A stretch of DNA of 45,867 bases, taken from NCBI RefSeq assembly GCF_004614195.1, contig NZ_SPUM01000114.1, forward strand, positions 1 through 45,867. Direction: 5' to 3'. Of the stretch, positions 9,042 to 18,416 are shown one piece after another; the first letter of the stretch is position 1; each line of letters opens with the position of its first letter. Source of the DNA: Massilia horti. Lineage in GTDB: Bacteria > Pseudomonadota > Gammaproteobacteria > Burkholderiales > Burkholderiaceae_D. Made by a program: the position numbers and the translations under genes. The notes beneath the pieces were generated by a model, which was not told where the DNA came from, searched no databases, and worked only from the letters and a program-made list of their open reading frames with translations.

Positions 9042-11072
9042 ATGAAGCGTATGTTGAAAGATGGATTGATGTTTCCGTTGAGATTGTTAGCCGGCGCGAT
9101 GCTCGCCGCTGCCTGCACCCTGTCCGCTGCCGTCCAGCTCCCGCAGGAGGAAAGCACGCCCGCCCCCGCGCCGGCGGCTGTCCCGCCCGTGCCCGCAGCC
9201 AGCGCAATGCAGGGCGACGCCCGGGCCGACGACGACATCTTCCTGCAACTGCGCGAAGCCGTGCGCCAGAACGATGCCGACAAGGCCAACGCCTTTGCCA
9301 GCCGCCTGCCGAACTACGCGATCCCGTCCTACGTCGACTATTATCGTCTCAAACCAAGGTTGAAGGACGCGCCGGCCGACGAAATCCGCGCCTTCTTGCG
9401 CAAGTACGATGGCAGCGCAATCGCCGACCGCCTGCGCAACGACTGGCTGCTCGAGCTGGGACGCATGCGCGACTGGGCCAACTTCGAGCGCGAACTGCCG
9501 CTGTTCGTCAGGAACGACGACTACCAGGTCAGGCTGTACGCGCTGCTCGCACGCGCGCTCAAGGGCGAAAAGGTCGCCGACGAGGCGCGCGCCCAGCTCA
9601 CCAATCCGCCTGGTTACGGCGACGCCGGCGCGGCGCTGGTGGCGCACCTGGCGCAGACCGGCCAGTTCACCACCAACGACCTGCTGGCGCAACTGCGCCT
9701 GGCAGGCGAGATGCATGCCACCGGCCCGGCGCGCCGCACGGCCTTGCTGCTTGGCGCCTCCGACACGCGCGCCGCGCAGGCAGTCGACTTTCCGGCGCTG
9801 GCGATGGCGCGCGGGATCGGCAAGACCCGCGCCGAACACGAGATCTACCTGATCGCCATCGGTCGCATGGCGCGCACCAGCCTCAAACTCGCTACCGTCG
9901 CCCTGGACAAGAATGCGTCCAAGCTCTCGGCCGAGGAGCGCGCGATCGGCTGGTCGAACGTGGCCCTGGCCGCATCGCTGGCGCTGGCGCCGGAGGCGGC
10001 GGACTACTGGAAAAAGGCACACGGCGCCCCGCTGTCGCTCGATCAGCTGCAGTGGAAGACGCGCATCGCCCTGCGCCACGGCGACTGGAAGCAGGTCAGG
10101 GCGACCATCGAGGCGATGCCGCGCGCGCTGCGTGATGATCCTGTCTGGATCTACTGGCGCGGCCGCGCGCTGGCGAGCCAGGGCGACCACGAACAGGCCG
10201 AGGCCCTGTACCGCCGCATCGCCGAGCAGAACACCTTCTACGGCCAGCTGGCGATGGAGGAACTGGGCGATCTGGTGACGATCCCGCCGATGGCCGCGGC
10301 GCCGACCCCGGCCGAAATGGCGCTGGTCTCGGCCAACCCGGGCTTCAAACGCGCGCTCAAGTTCTTCAGCCTGGGCCTGCGTTTCGAAGGCACGCGCGAA
10401 TGGAACTGGACGCTGCGCGATTTTTCGGAGCGCCAGCTGCTGGCCGCCGCCGAGTACGCGCGCCAGAACAACATCCTCGACCGCATGATCGACACCTCGG
10501 GCCGCACCCGCAAGGAGTTCAACTACGCGCAGCGCTTCCCGGACCCGCACGACGACATCATGGGCCCGGCCGCGAAAGGCCTGGGCCTGGACCGGGCGTG
10601 GATCTATGGCCTGATCCGGCAGGAGTCGCGCTTCATCCCGGACGCCCGCTCCGGCGCCGGCGCTTCCGGCCTGATGCAGGTGATGCCCTCGACCGGCAAG
10701 TGGGTCGCCGGGAAGATCGGCCTGTCCGACTTCGTGCACACGATGCTGCACGACCTGCACACCAACATCACGCTGGGCACCAACTACCTGAACATGGTCT
10801 TGACCGGGCAGGATAACTCGCAGGTGCTGGCCACCGCCGCCTACAACGCCGGCCCGTCGCGCGCGCGCAGCTGGCGCGGTACGCTGCGCGCACCGATGGA
10901 GAGCGCGGTATTCATCGAGACCATCCCGTTCAGCGAAACCCGCATCTACGTGCGCAACGTGATGGCCAACGCAACCAATTACGCGGCCCTGTTCACCAGC
11001 CAGCCGCAATCGCTGAAGGCGCGCATCGGTTCGGTTGCGCCTTCCGGCACAGGAGCAGCCATCCTTCCCTAA
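9042..11072 (+). CDS. slt: Soluble lytic murein transglycosylase
   Basis: A periplasmic peptidoglycan lytic transglycosylase of 676 residues that cleaves the MurNAc-GlcNAc bond with anhydro-MurNAc formation. A signal peptide is visible (MFPLRLLAGAMLAAACTLSA after a short basic leader). A long alpha-helical U-shaped domain follows. The C-terminal SLT domain has the catalytic Glu528 in GLIRQESRF, then SGASGLMQVMP-type and YNAGPSRA motifs. The start is uncertain: 9042, 9051 and 9069 are in-frame ATGs, and 9069 has the best-placed purine run (GAAAGATGGA). It heads the run slt, NDUFA9-like, GST, cca. Confidence 0.94.
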   Translation: MKRMLKDGLMFPLRLLAGAMLAAACTLSAAVQLPQEESTPAPAPAAVPPVPAASAMQGDARADDDIFLQLREAVRQNDADKANAFASRLPNYAIPSYVDYYRLKPRLKDAPADEIRAFLRKYDGSAIADRLRNDWLLELGRMRDWANFERELPLFVRNDDYQVRLYALLARALKGEKVADEARAQLTNPPGYGDAGAALVAHLAQTGQFTTNDLLAQLRLAGEMHATGPARRTALLLGASDTRAAQAVDFPALAMARGIGKTRAEHEIYLIAIGRMARTSLKLATVALDKNASKLSAEERAIGWSNVALAASLALAPEAADYWKKAHGAPLSLDQLQWKTRIALRHGDWKQVRATIEAMPRALRDDPVWIYWRGRALASQGDHEQAEALYRRIAEQNTFYGQLAMEELGDLVTIPPMAAAPTPAEMALVSANPGFKRALKFFSLGLRFEGTREWNWTLRDFSERQLLAAAEYARQNNILDRMIDTSGRTRKEFNYAQRFPDPHDDIMGPAAKGLGLDRAWIYGLIRQESRFIPDARSGAGASGLMQVMPSTGKWVAGKIGLSDFVHTMLHDLHTNITLGTNYLNMVLTGQDNSQVLATAAYNAGPSRARSWRGTLRAPMESAVFIETIPFSETRIYVRNVMANATNYAALFTSQPQSLKARIGSVAPSGTGAAILP

Positions 11073-11087
11073 CCAAAGCGAGGTCCC

Positions 11088-12050
11088 ATGCGAGAGATGA
11101 ACGTGGTGGTATTCGGCGGTTCCGGCTTCATCGGCAGCCATCTAGTTGCCCAGTTGGCCGCCGAGGAAATACGCGTGACGGTTCCCACCCGCCGCTTCGA
11201 GAAGGCCAAGCACCTCTTGGAGCTGGCCACGGTGGAAGTGGTGGAAGTGGACATCCACCATGAGGGCACGCTGCGCGAACTGGTGGCCGGCCGCGACGCG
11301 GCGATCAACCTGGTGGGCATCCTGCACTCGCGTCCCGGCACGCCGTACGGACCGGACTTCGCACGGGCCCACGTGGAACTGCCCCAGAAGATCGTCGACG
11401 CCTGCGCGCTCGAGAAGGTGCCGCGCTACCTGCACATGAGCGCGCTCGGTGCGGACGTGAACGGTCCTTCGATGTACCAGCGCTCCAAGGCCGCCGGCGA
11501 ACTGGCCGCGCGCAGCCATCCGGAGGTCGCGGCGACGATCTTCCGTCCCTCGGTCGTGTTCGGCCCCGAGGACCACTTCATGAACATGTTCGCGCGCCTG
11601 CAGCGATTGACGCCGGTGGTGCCGCTGGCCTGTCCCAACGCGGCGTTCCAGCCGGTCTTCGTGGGCGACGTGGCGGCCGCTTTCGTGCACGCGCTGGCCG
11701 ATCCCAAGACGCGCCACCAGGTGTACCAGCTCGGTGGTCCGAACATCTACACCCTGTCCGAACTGGTTCGCCTGGCCGGCCATTATTCCGGCCACGAGCG
11801 CCCGATCATCGAACTGCCGTATTTCCTCGCCGTGCAGCAGGCCTGGCTGTTAGAGCTGCTGCCGGGCGAACCCCTGATAAGCCGTGATAACCTTGAGTCG
11901 ATGAAGGTCGACAACGTGCTCGATCCGGCGATCGGGGCCTTGACGGCGGACGCGCTCGGAATCAAGCTGACGGCGCTCGAAGCGGTCGCGCCGAACTACC
12001 TGCACCCAACCGAACGGCTAAGCCTGTTCCGCAGCCATCCCGGACGCTAA
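11088..12050 (+). CDS. NDUFA9-like NAD(P)-binding protein (atypical SDR)
   Basis: A 320-residue Rossmann-fold protein resembling the complex I accessory subunit NDUFA9. The N-terminal NVVVFGGSGFIGSHLV contains the GxxGxxG dinucleotide loop. The classical SDR catalytic YxxxK is replaced by the segment MYQRSKAAGELAAR, which keeps Tyr and Lys in a similar spacing. It lies 15 bp after slt and 20 bp before the GST gene, so co-transcription is likely. In bacteria its role is not settled; an NADH or quinone-linked role is inference only. Confidence 0.85.
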   Translation: MREMNVVVFGGSGFIGSHLVAQLAAEEIRVTVPTRRFEKAKHLLELATVEVVEVDIHHEGTLRELVAGRDAAINLVGILHSRPGTPYGPDFARAHVELPQKIVDACALEKVPRYLHMSALGADVNGPSMYQRSKAAGELAARSHPEVAATIFRPSVVFGPEDHFMNMFARLQRLTPVVPLACPNAAFQPVFVGDVAAAFVHALADPKTRHQVYQLGGPNIYTLSELVRLAGHYSGHERPIIELPYFLAVQQAWLLELLPGEPLISRDNLESMKVDNVLDPAIGALTADALGIKLTALEAVAPNYLHPTERLSLFRSHPGR

Positions 12051-12070
12051 TCCACCGAAAGAGAAAAGCC

Positions 12071-12787
12071 ATGCAAACCGAACTCGATCCGACCCTGTCG
12101 CAGACCCTGGAACAGGCACGCCAGCCGGGGCTCACGCTCGTCATCGGCAACAAGAACATCTCGTCCTGGTCGATGCGCCCCTGGGTCGCGGCCAGGGCGT
12201 TTGGCATTCCGTTCACCGAAGTGCGGGTGCTGCTCGACCGGCCGGACACCGCCACCAACATCGCGCGCTATTCGCAGGCCGGCCGGGTGCCGGTGCTGCT
12301 GGCTGGCGAGATCACAGTGTGGGACAGCCTGGCCATCTGCGAATACCTGGCCGAGCAGTTCCCCGACAAGCACATGTGGCCGCGCGACGTGGCCGCGCGC
12401 GCCATGGCACGGTCCGTGGTGGCCGAGATGCATTCCGGCTTTACCGGCCTGCGCACCGCCATGTCAATGAACATCAAGGCGCGCCTGCCGGGACGCGGGC
12501 GCACCGCCGACAGCCAGGCCGACATCGGCCGCATCTGTGAAATCTGGGAAGAATGCCTGGCGCGCTCGAACCACCACCGCTTCCTGTTCGGCGACTTCTC
12601 GATCGCCGACGCGTTCTTCGCGCCGGTGGTCACGCGCTTCCAGACCTACGGCGTGGTGCTGGCGCCGGCACTGCAGGCCTACTGCGAGCGCGTGCTCGCT
12701 CACCCTGCGGTGGCGCAGTGGATCGAAGGCGCGCTGGCGGAAACCGAGCCGACCCCACTGCACGACGCCGAGCTGCCGAAGGATTGA
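12071..12787 (+). CDS. Glutathione S-transferase family protein
   Basis: A 238-residue cytoplasmic GST. The N-terminal thioredoxin-like domain begins with TLVIGNKNISSWSMRPWVAARAFGIPF, where SSWSMRPW holds the usual catalytic-serine region. The GRVPVLLAGEITVWDSLAICEYLAE segment is the glutathione-site cis-proline and ES/DS region. The C-terminal helical domain contains FLFGDFSIADAFFAPVVTRF, the typical GST N-capping box region. The substrate is unknown. It sits between the NDUFA9-like gene and cca, 1 bp from the cca start codon. Confidence 0.92.
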   Translation: MQTELDPTLSQTLEQARQPGLTLVIGNKNISSWSMRPWVAARAFGIPFTEVRVLLDRPDTATNIARYSQAGRVPVLLAGEITVWDSLAICEYLAEQFPDKHMWPRDVAARAMARSVVAEMHSGFTGLRTAMSMNIKARLPGRGRTADSQADIGRICEIWEECLARSNHHRFLFGDFSIADAFFAPVVTRFQTYGVVLAPALQAYCERVLAHPAVAQWIEGALAETEPTPLHDAELPKD

Positions 12788-12788
12788 G

Positions 12789-14027
12789 ATGAAGGCTTAC
12801 GTAGTTGGCGGCGCCGTGCGCGACGAGCTGCTCGGGCTGCCGGTGCAGGACCATGACTGGGTCGTGGTCGGCGCCACGCCCGACGAAATGATCGAACGCG
12901 GTTTTCGCCCCGTGGGCAAGGACTTTCCGGTGTTCCTGCATCCCGCGACGCAGGAGGAGTACGCGCTCGCGCGCACCGAGCGCAAGACCGCGCCCGGCTA
13001 CCACGGCTTCGTGTTCCATACCGCGCCCGACGTCAAGCTGGAGGACGATCTGGTGCGGCGCGACCTGACCATCAACGCCATGGCGCGCGCCGAGGACGGC
13101 ACCATCGTCGACCCCTACGGCGGGCTGGCCGACCTGCAAAATCGCGTGTTCCGGCACGTGTCGCCGGCCTTCGCCGAAGACCCGGTGCGGATTTTGCGCC
13201 TGGCGCGCTTTGCCGCGCGCTTCCCGGAATTTCGCGTGGCCGATGAGACCCTCGCGCTGATGCGCAAGATGGTCGAGCACGGCGAAGTCGATGCCCTGGT
13301 GCCGGAGCGCGTATGGCAGGAGATCGCGCGCGGCCTGATGGAACGCCAGCCCTCCCGCATGCTCGCCGTGCTGCGCGAGTGCGGCGCGCTGGCGCGCATC
13401 ATGCCCGAACTGGACGCGCTGTGGGGCGTGCCGCAGCCGGCGCTGCACCACCCGGAAGTGGACACCGGCGCGCACATGATGCTGGTGATCGACTACGCCG
13501 CCGAGCGCGGCTTCGAGCTGCCGGTGCGCTTTGCCGCGCTGATGCACGACCTGGGCAAGGGCGCGACCCCGAGCGACGCCTGGCCTGCCCACCACGGCCA
13601 CGAAGGCGTCGGCGTCAGGCTGGTGACCGAGCTGTCCAAGCGCCTGCGCGTGCCCAACGACTGCCGTGAGCTGGCCGTGATGACGGCGCGCGAGCACGGC
13701 AACGTCAGCCGCGCCCAGGAGCTGCGCCCCAACACCATCGTCACCCTGTTCGAACGCTGCGACGCGTTCCGCAAGCCCGAACGCTTCGCGCAGATGCTGC
13801 TCGCCTGCGAATGCGATGCGCGCGGCCGCGCCGGCGGCGAGCCGGCATTTCGCACCCGTCCCTATCTCCAGGGCCCGCTGCTGCTGCATGCTTTGGCGGC
13901 GGCGCGCGCCGTCAACGCCGGCGAGGTGGCCGCGCGCTACGTCGAGAACAAGGAAAAGATTCCGGAGGCGATCCACGCCGCGCGGGTGCGCGCGGTCAAG
14001 GACGCCCAGCACAACGTGCGCGACTAA
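12789..14027 (+). CDS. cca: Multifunctional CCA tRNA nucleotidyltransferase
   Basis: Adds and repairs the 3' CCA of tRNAs with CTP and ATP. The 412-residue form includes an HD domain, which in this type carries phosphatase and 2',3'-cyclic phosphodiesterase activity. The N-terminal GGAVRDELLGLPVQDHDWVVVG is the nucleotidyltransferase core; DLVRRDLTINAMA follows. The HD residues are in LMHDLGKG and HHGHEG. The ATG at 12789 starts the protein at MKAYVVGGAVRD as in the family; the longer open frame upstream belongs to another phase of the GST gene. Confidence 0.97.
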   Translation: MKAYVVGGAVRDELLGLPVQDHDWVVVGATPDEMIERGFRPVGKDFPVFLHPATQEEYALARTERKTAPGYHGFVFHTAPDVKLEDDLVRRDLTINAMARAEDGTIVDPYGGLADLQNRVFRHVSPAFAEDPVRILRLARFAARFPEFRVADETLALMRKMVEHGEVDALVPERVWQEIARGLMERQPSRMLAVLRECGALARIMPELDALWGVPQPALHHPEVDTGAHMMLVIDYAAERGFELPVRFAALMHDLGKGATPSDAWPAHHGHEGVGVRLVTELSKRLRVPNDCRELAVMTAREHGNVSRAQELRPNTIVTLFERCDAFRKPERFAQMLLACECDARGRAGGEPAFRTRPYLQGPLLLHALAAARAVNAGEVAARYVENKEKIPEAIHAARVRAVKDAQHNVRD

Positions 14028-14128
14028 CCTCGACAGTTTTGCTATCCTCTCTGCGCGCGCCTTGCGCGATGGAATATCCGATGCCAGGCCGCTGGCGCTT
14101 ATAGGCATTGTTGCAACGGAGGGGTTTG

Positions 14129-15667
14129 ATGTTTGCCGGTTTGGCACGGCGCGTAGCCGGAATGGGGCGGCGCCGTCCTTTGCAACTTGCGTTTGCAGCC
14201 GTGGCCGTGCTGACCCTGCTGCTGGTTTTCCTGTTCATCCGCACCGCCGGCATCGACTTGCAAGCCCAGAACGAGGTCATGCTCAACCTGCGCGAGCTGG
14301 AAAAGCTCGACGCCGAGTGGAACGCCAACATCCTGCGCGCCCGCATCGGCCGGGGAGGGCTCGATGAGAACATCACGCCGCAGTTATCGCGCATGCACGA
14401 ACTGCAGGAACGCCTTCGCGCGGCACTCCCGCTCACGCGCGGGCGCGAGGCGCGCGACGCCTACGAACAGATGCTGCGGGCGATGCGCGACAAGGAACGG
14501 CTGGTCGAGCAGTACCAGGCCCGCACCCCGCCGCTGAACGCCGCGCTGCTGTACCTGCCGCCGGCCGTGGCCAGGATGAAAACGGAACTGGACGGCATCG
14601 AAGGCGTGCTGGCGCCGGCGCGCATCGTGATCCGGCTCGACACGCTGCTCAACGACCTGCTCAGCTACATCCTGCGCTTCAATCTCTCGCCCACGCCGGC
14701 GCTCGCCTCCAAGATCGATGAAACGCTCGGCGACATCGAGGCGCGCGAGATCGCGTTTTCGCCGGCGATGGTCGAGATGATTGACGCGCTGTCCAGGAGC
14801 GCGCGCGTCATCCTCGTCAACCGGCCGGCCACCAACGCGCTGGAGAGGGCCATCGCCAATACCGGCGCCGAGGAAGCGCTCGATCGGCTGGGACGCGCGT
14901 TCGACCGCTCGTTCGCGCAAGAGCTGGCCAGGCGCCAGCAATTCCGCGGCTGGCTGATCGCCTATTCGCTCGTGCTGCTGGCGCTTTTGGTCTACCTTGG
15001 CCTGCGCCTGCTGCGCAGCTACCGCATCATCGGCGAAGTCAACCAGCGCCTGCAGGCCGCCAACGAAACGCTCGAACTGCGCGTGGCCGAGCGCACCGCC
15101 GAGCTGCAGGCGCAGAGCCAACAGCTCGAGATGCTGGCCCAGCACGACAGCCTGACGGGCCTGGTCAACGTGCGGCGCCTGACCGACCTGCTTGAACACG
15201 CGCTGGTGCGCGCCGGCCGTCGCAACACTGTGGTGGTTGTCATGTTCATCGACCTTGACGGTTTCAAGGCCGTCAACGACACCTATGGCCATGCGACCGG
15301 CGACCTGGTGCTGCAGTCCGTGGCGCGGCGCGTGCAGGACAAGCTGCGCGCCGAAGATGCGCTGGCGCGGCTGGGCGGCGACGAGTTCGTGATCCTGCTC
15401 GAGGAAGTCGGCTCGCGCGAAGGCGCGCTGCGCGTGGCCCAGCTGGCGCTCGACCAGATCAACGGCATCACCGAGGCCGGCGGACATCCGGTCAAGATCT
15501 CGGCCAGCATCGGCATCGCGAGCGCGCGCGGCCGCGCCGGGGTCGCGCGCGGCGCGCAGGCGCTGCTGGCCGACGCCGACCACGCCATGTACCAGGCCAA
15601 GCAGGCCGGCAAGGGCGTGTTCGTAATCAGCCCGCAAGCACAGTGGGCTGGACCAGACGCCGGTTGA
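14129..15667 (+). CDS. Membrane diguanylate cyclase with periplasmic sensor region
   Basis: A 512-residue protein that should make cyclic di-GMP. One membrane segment lies near residues 17-37 (LQLAFAAVAVLTLLLVFLFI) and another near 275-298 (LIAYSLVLLALLVYLGLRLL), so about 235 residues face the periplasm as an unrecognised, mostly helical sensor. A coiled linker leads to the GGDEF domain with GGDEF at 416-420. An inhibitory I-site RxxD (RAED, 407-410) lies exactly five residues before it, so product feedback is expected. Start ATG 14129 has GGAGG at 14118-14122. Confidence 0.93.
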   Translation: MFAGLARRVAGMGRRRPLQLAFAAVAVLTLLLVFLFIRTAGIDLQAQNEVMLNLRELEKLDAEWNANILRARIGRGGLDENITPQLSRMHELQERLRAALPLTRGREARDAYEQMLRAMRDKERLVEQYQARTPPLNAALLYLPPAVARMKTELDGIEGVLAPARIVIRLDTLLNDLLSYILRFNLSPTPALASKIDETLGDIEAREIAFSPAMVEMIDALSRSARVILVNRPATNALERAIANTGAEEALDRLGRAFDRSFAQELARRQQFRGWLIAYSLVLLALLVYLGLRLLRSYRIIGEVNQRLQAANETLELRVAERTAELQAQSQQLEMLAQHDSLTGLVNVRRLTDLLEHALVRAGRRNTVVVVMFIDLDGFKAVNDTYGHATGDLVLQSVARRVQDKLRAEDALARLGGDEFVILLEEVGSREGALRVAQLALDQINGITEAGGHPVKISASIGIASARGRAGVARGAQALLADADHAMYQAKQAGKGVFVISPQAQWAGPDAG

Positions 15668-15715
15668 CGATCAATTCCGCTAGAATGGCCTGTTTTCACG
15701 GCGGGACCGAACAAC

Positions 15716-16375
15716 ATGCGCGACAAACCACTGAGCCGCTGGCTCGCTGGCCTGCGGGGCAAGAATGGCCGGTCCGCGGTGCTGGTCAAGGAGCTGGGCG
15801 AGCGCGACCGCCGCCGCGTGCTGCGGCATTTCCTCGCGCTCGACGACAGCGACCGCCTGCTGCGCTTCGGCGCCCGGCTGACGGACGACGCGGTGCGCGC
15901 CTATGTCGCCAAGATCGACTTCTCGCGCGACATCGTGTTTGGCGTGTATAACAAGCTGTTCCAAGTGGTCGGCGTCGGCCACCTGGCGTTCGCGCCCGCC
16001 GAAGACAAAGGGGCGACGACCAAGGCGCGGGTGGCCGAGTTTGGCGTATCGGTTTCGCAATCGGCGCGCGGGCAGGGCGTCGGCACGCGTTTGTTCGAAC
16101 GGGCCGCCATCAACTGCCGCAATTCCGACATCGACACGCTGTACATGCAATGCCTGTCGTCCAACAAGACGATGATGCACATTGCCAAAAAGGCCGGCAT
16201 GCAGATCAAGCGCGAATACGGCGAGGCCGACGCGCATTTGCACCTGCCGCCACCCAGCCCGTCGAGCGTGCTGGCCGAAGCGCTGGAAGAACAGGTTGCG
16301 CTGATCGACTACGCGGTCAAGGCCAACACGCGCGCCGCGCTCAAGTCGATTAAGTGGTTTGGACCGAAGAAGTAA
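15716..16375 (+). CDS. GNAT family N-acetyltransferase
   Basis: A 219-residue protein with the GNAT acetyl-CoA site: FGVSVSQSARGQGVGTRLFERA, matching the Q/RxxGxG/A motif A in its ARGQGVGTRL portion, followed by the SSNKTMMHIAKKAGM region typical of motif B. The N-terminal part contains LLRFGARLTDDAVRAYVAKIDFSRDIVFGVY, seen in GNATs of this size in Burkholderiales. The substrate cannot be told. It stands alone between the diguanylate cyclase and repeat B2. Confidence 0.88.
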   Translation: MRDKPLSRWLAGLRGKNGRSAVLVKELGERDRRRVLRHFLALDDSDRLLRFGARLTDDAVRAYVAKIDFSRDIVFGVYNKLFQVVGVGHLAFAPAEDKGATTKARVAEFGVSVSQSARGQGVGTRLFERAAINCRNSDIDTLYMQCLSSNKTMMHIAKKAGMQIKREYGEADAHLHLPPPSPSSVLAEALEEQVALIDYAVKANTRAALKSIKWFGPKK

Positions 16376-16384
16376 GTCGACCCA

Positions 16385-16490
16385 CGTAGGGTGCGCACCT
16401 GTGCGCACGCGGTCACCGTTTGCCGGCTCGCGGCGCCACCACCACAATGCATCGTTCGCGAACCGCGTGCGCACAGGTGCGCACCCTACG
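16385..16490 (+). repeat. Family B palindromic repeat, copy B2
   Basis: A full copy with both 29-bp arms and the core blocks GGTCACCGTTTGC and TTCGCGAACCGCG. It lies between the convergent GNAT and Lrp-family genes. The core reads in the same direction as B4 and opposite to B5 and B6. Confidence 0.9.
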
Positions 16491-16499
16491 CACATCGAC

Positions 16500-17000
16500 C
16501 TAGACGATCGGTAGCGCGGTAGTCTCTTTAATCCTCTGCAACGCAAAGCTCGACTTCACATCCAGCACCGCCGGATGCCGCAGCAGCGTGGCCATCATGA
16601 AGCGCGAAAAGTGTTCCATATCTTCCACATGCACGCGCAGCAGGAAATCCATTTCCCCGGTCATCGCATAGCACGCCACCACTTCCGGCCACGTGGCCAC
16701 CGCCTGCGCAAAGTCGGTGCGCGGCGAATGCGCCGGCAGGCGCGAACTGGCCGCGCCTTCGCTATGCTTTTCCAGCCGCACGTTTACGTACGCCAACAGT
16801 CCGAGCCCGATCTTGTCCGGATCCACCAGCGCCACGTACTGGCGGATCACGCCCGCGTCCTCCAGGCGCTTAATTCGCCGAAGACATGGCGATGGCGACA
16901 GGTTTACCTGTTCTGCAATGTCCTGGTTGGACAGCCTGCCATCCCGCTGCAGGATCTCCAAGATTTTGCGATCTGTTTTATCAAGCTCGATCTTTGACAT
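16500..17000 (-). CDS. Lrp/AsnC family transcriptional regulator
   Basis: A 166-residue regulator. The N-terminal winged HTH reads LDKTDRKILEILQRDGRLSNQDIAEQVNLSPSPCLRRIKRLEDAGVI, an excellent match to Lrp/AsnC. The C-terminal RAM (ligand-sensing) domain includes VVACYAMTGEMDFLLRVHVEDMEHF. An insertion around residues 80-95 (KHSEGAASSRLPAHSPR) is slightly longer than in Lrp itself. It is divergent from hppD with 128 bp between the starts, and a 15-bp AT-centred palindrome lies in that space. Control of aromatic amino acid catabolism by an aromatic ligand is inference from context. Confidence 0.93.
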   Translation of the reverse strand: MSKIELDKTDRKILEILQRDGRLSNQDIAEQVNLSPSPCLRRIKRLEDAGVIRQYVALVDPDKIGLGLLAYVNVRLEKHSEGAASSRLPAHSPRTDFAQAVATWPEVVACYAMTGEMDFLLRVHVEDMEHFSRFMMATLLRHPAVLDVKSSFALQRIKETTALPIV

Positions 17001-17026
17001 AAATCCCCCTTGTGCTTGGCGTCACC

Positions 17027-17041
17027 CGCAATATTATTGCG
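17027..17041. promoter_or_regulatory. Candidate Lrp/AsnC operator between regulator and hppD
   Basis: A 15-bp palindrome with perfect 7-bp arms and one central base (CGCAATA, T, TATTGCG). Length, symmetry and AT-rich centre fit the Lrp-type box. It is 26 bp from the regulator start and 87 bp from the hppD start, so it could mediate autoregulation and control of hppD. Confidence 0.5.
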
Positions 17042-17128
17042 CATTTTGCCCGAACGGGGCAGCCGTTTGAAATTTAATGCCGGGGTGCCAGGCATATACT
17101 CGTCGCTATAAAAGTGAGGAGACCATTC

Positions 17129-18235
<1,107 letters not shown>

Positions 18236-18257
18236 GAATCGTGCCTGCACTCGCCGC

Positions 18258-18310
18258 TTGAACGCGTGGGGTAATGTTGGCCAGTGGCCAACATTACGAG
18301 CGCCCACCCT
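18258..18310 (-). repeat. Family A repeat, inverted half copy A3
   Basis: Read on the minus strand this matches the left half of A1: GTAGGGTGGGCG, a stem, then CCCACGCGTTCAA. The stem is a perfect 25-bp palindrome at 18272-18296 (12-bp arms TAATGTTGGCCA, one central base). The right half of family A is missing. It lies between hppD and the oxidoreductase gene. Confidence 0.7.
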
Positions 18311-18330
18311 ACAGGACACGCTGCGTCTCC

Positions 18331-18375
18331 CGTAGGGGGCGCGCGGCCGGCGAGGACCTGTGCGCACGCGGTACG
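18331..18375 (+). repeat. Family B repeat, half copy B3
   Basis: A single arm: CGTAGGGGGCG, GAGGACCTGTGCGCACGCGGTA. The inner part equals other B arms, but the GTGCGCACC stretch is replaced by GGCGAGGACC, the same variant seen at the right end of B5. No partner arm follows; the start codon of the oxidoreductase is 42 bp away. Confidence 0.65.
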
Positions 18376-18416
18376 GGCATCAGCAGTACTGCAACAAAAG
18401 AATATCGGAGACACCA

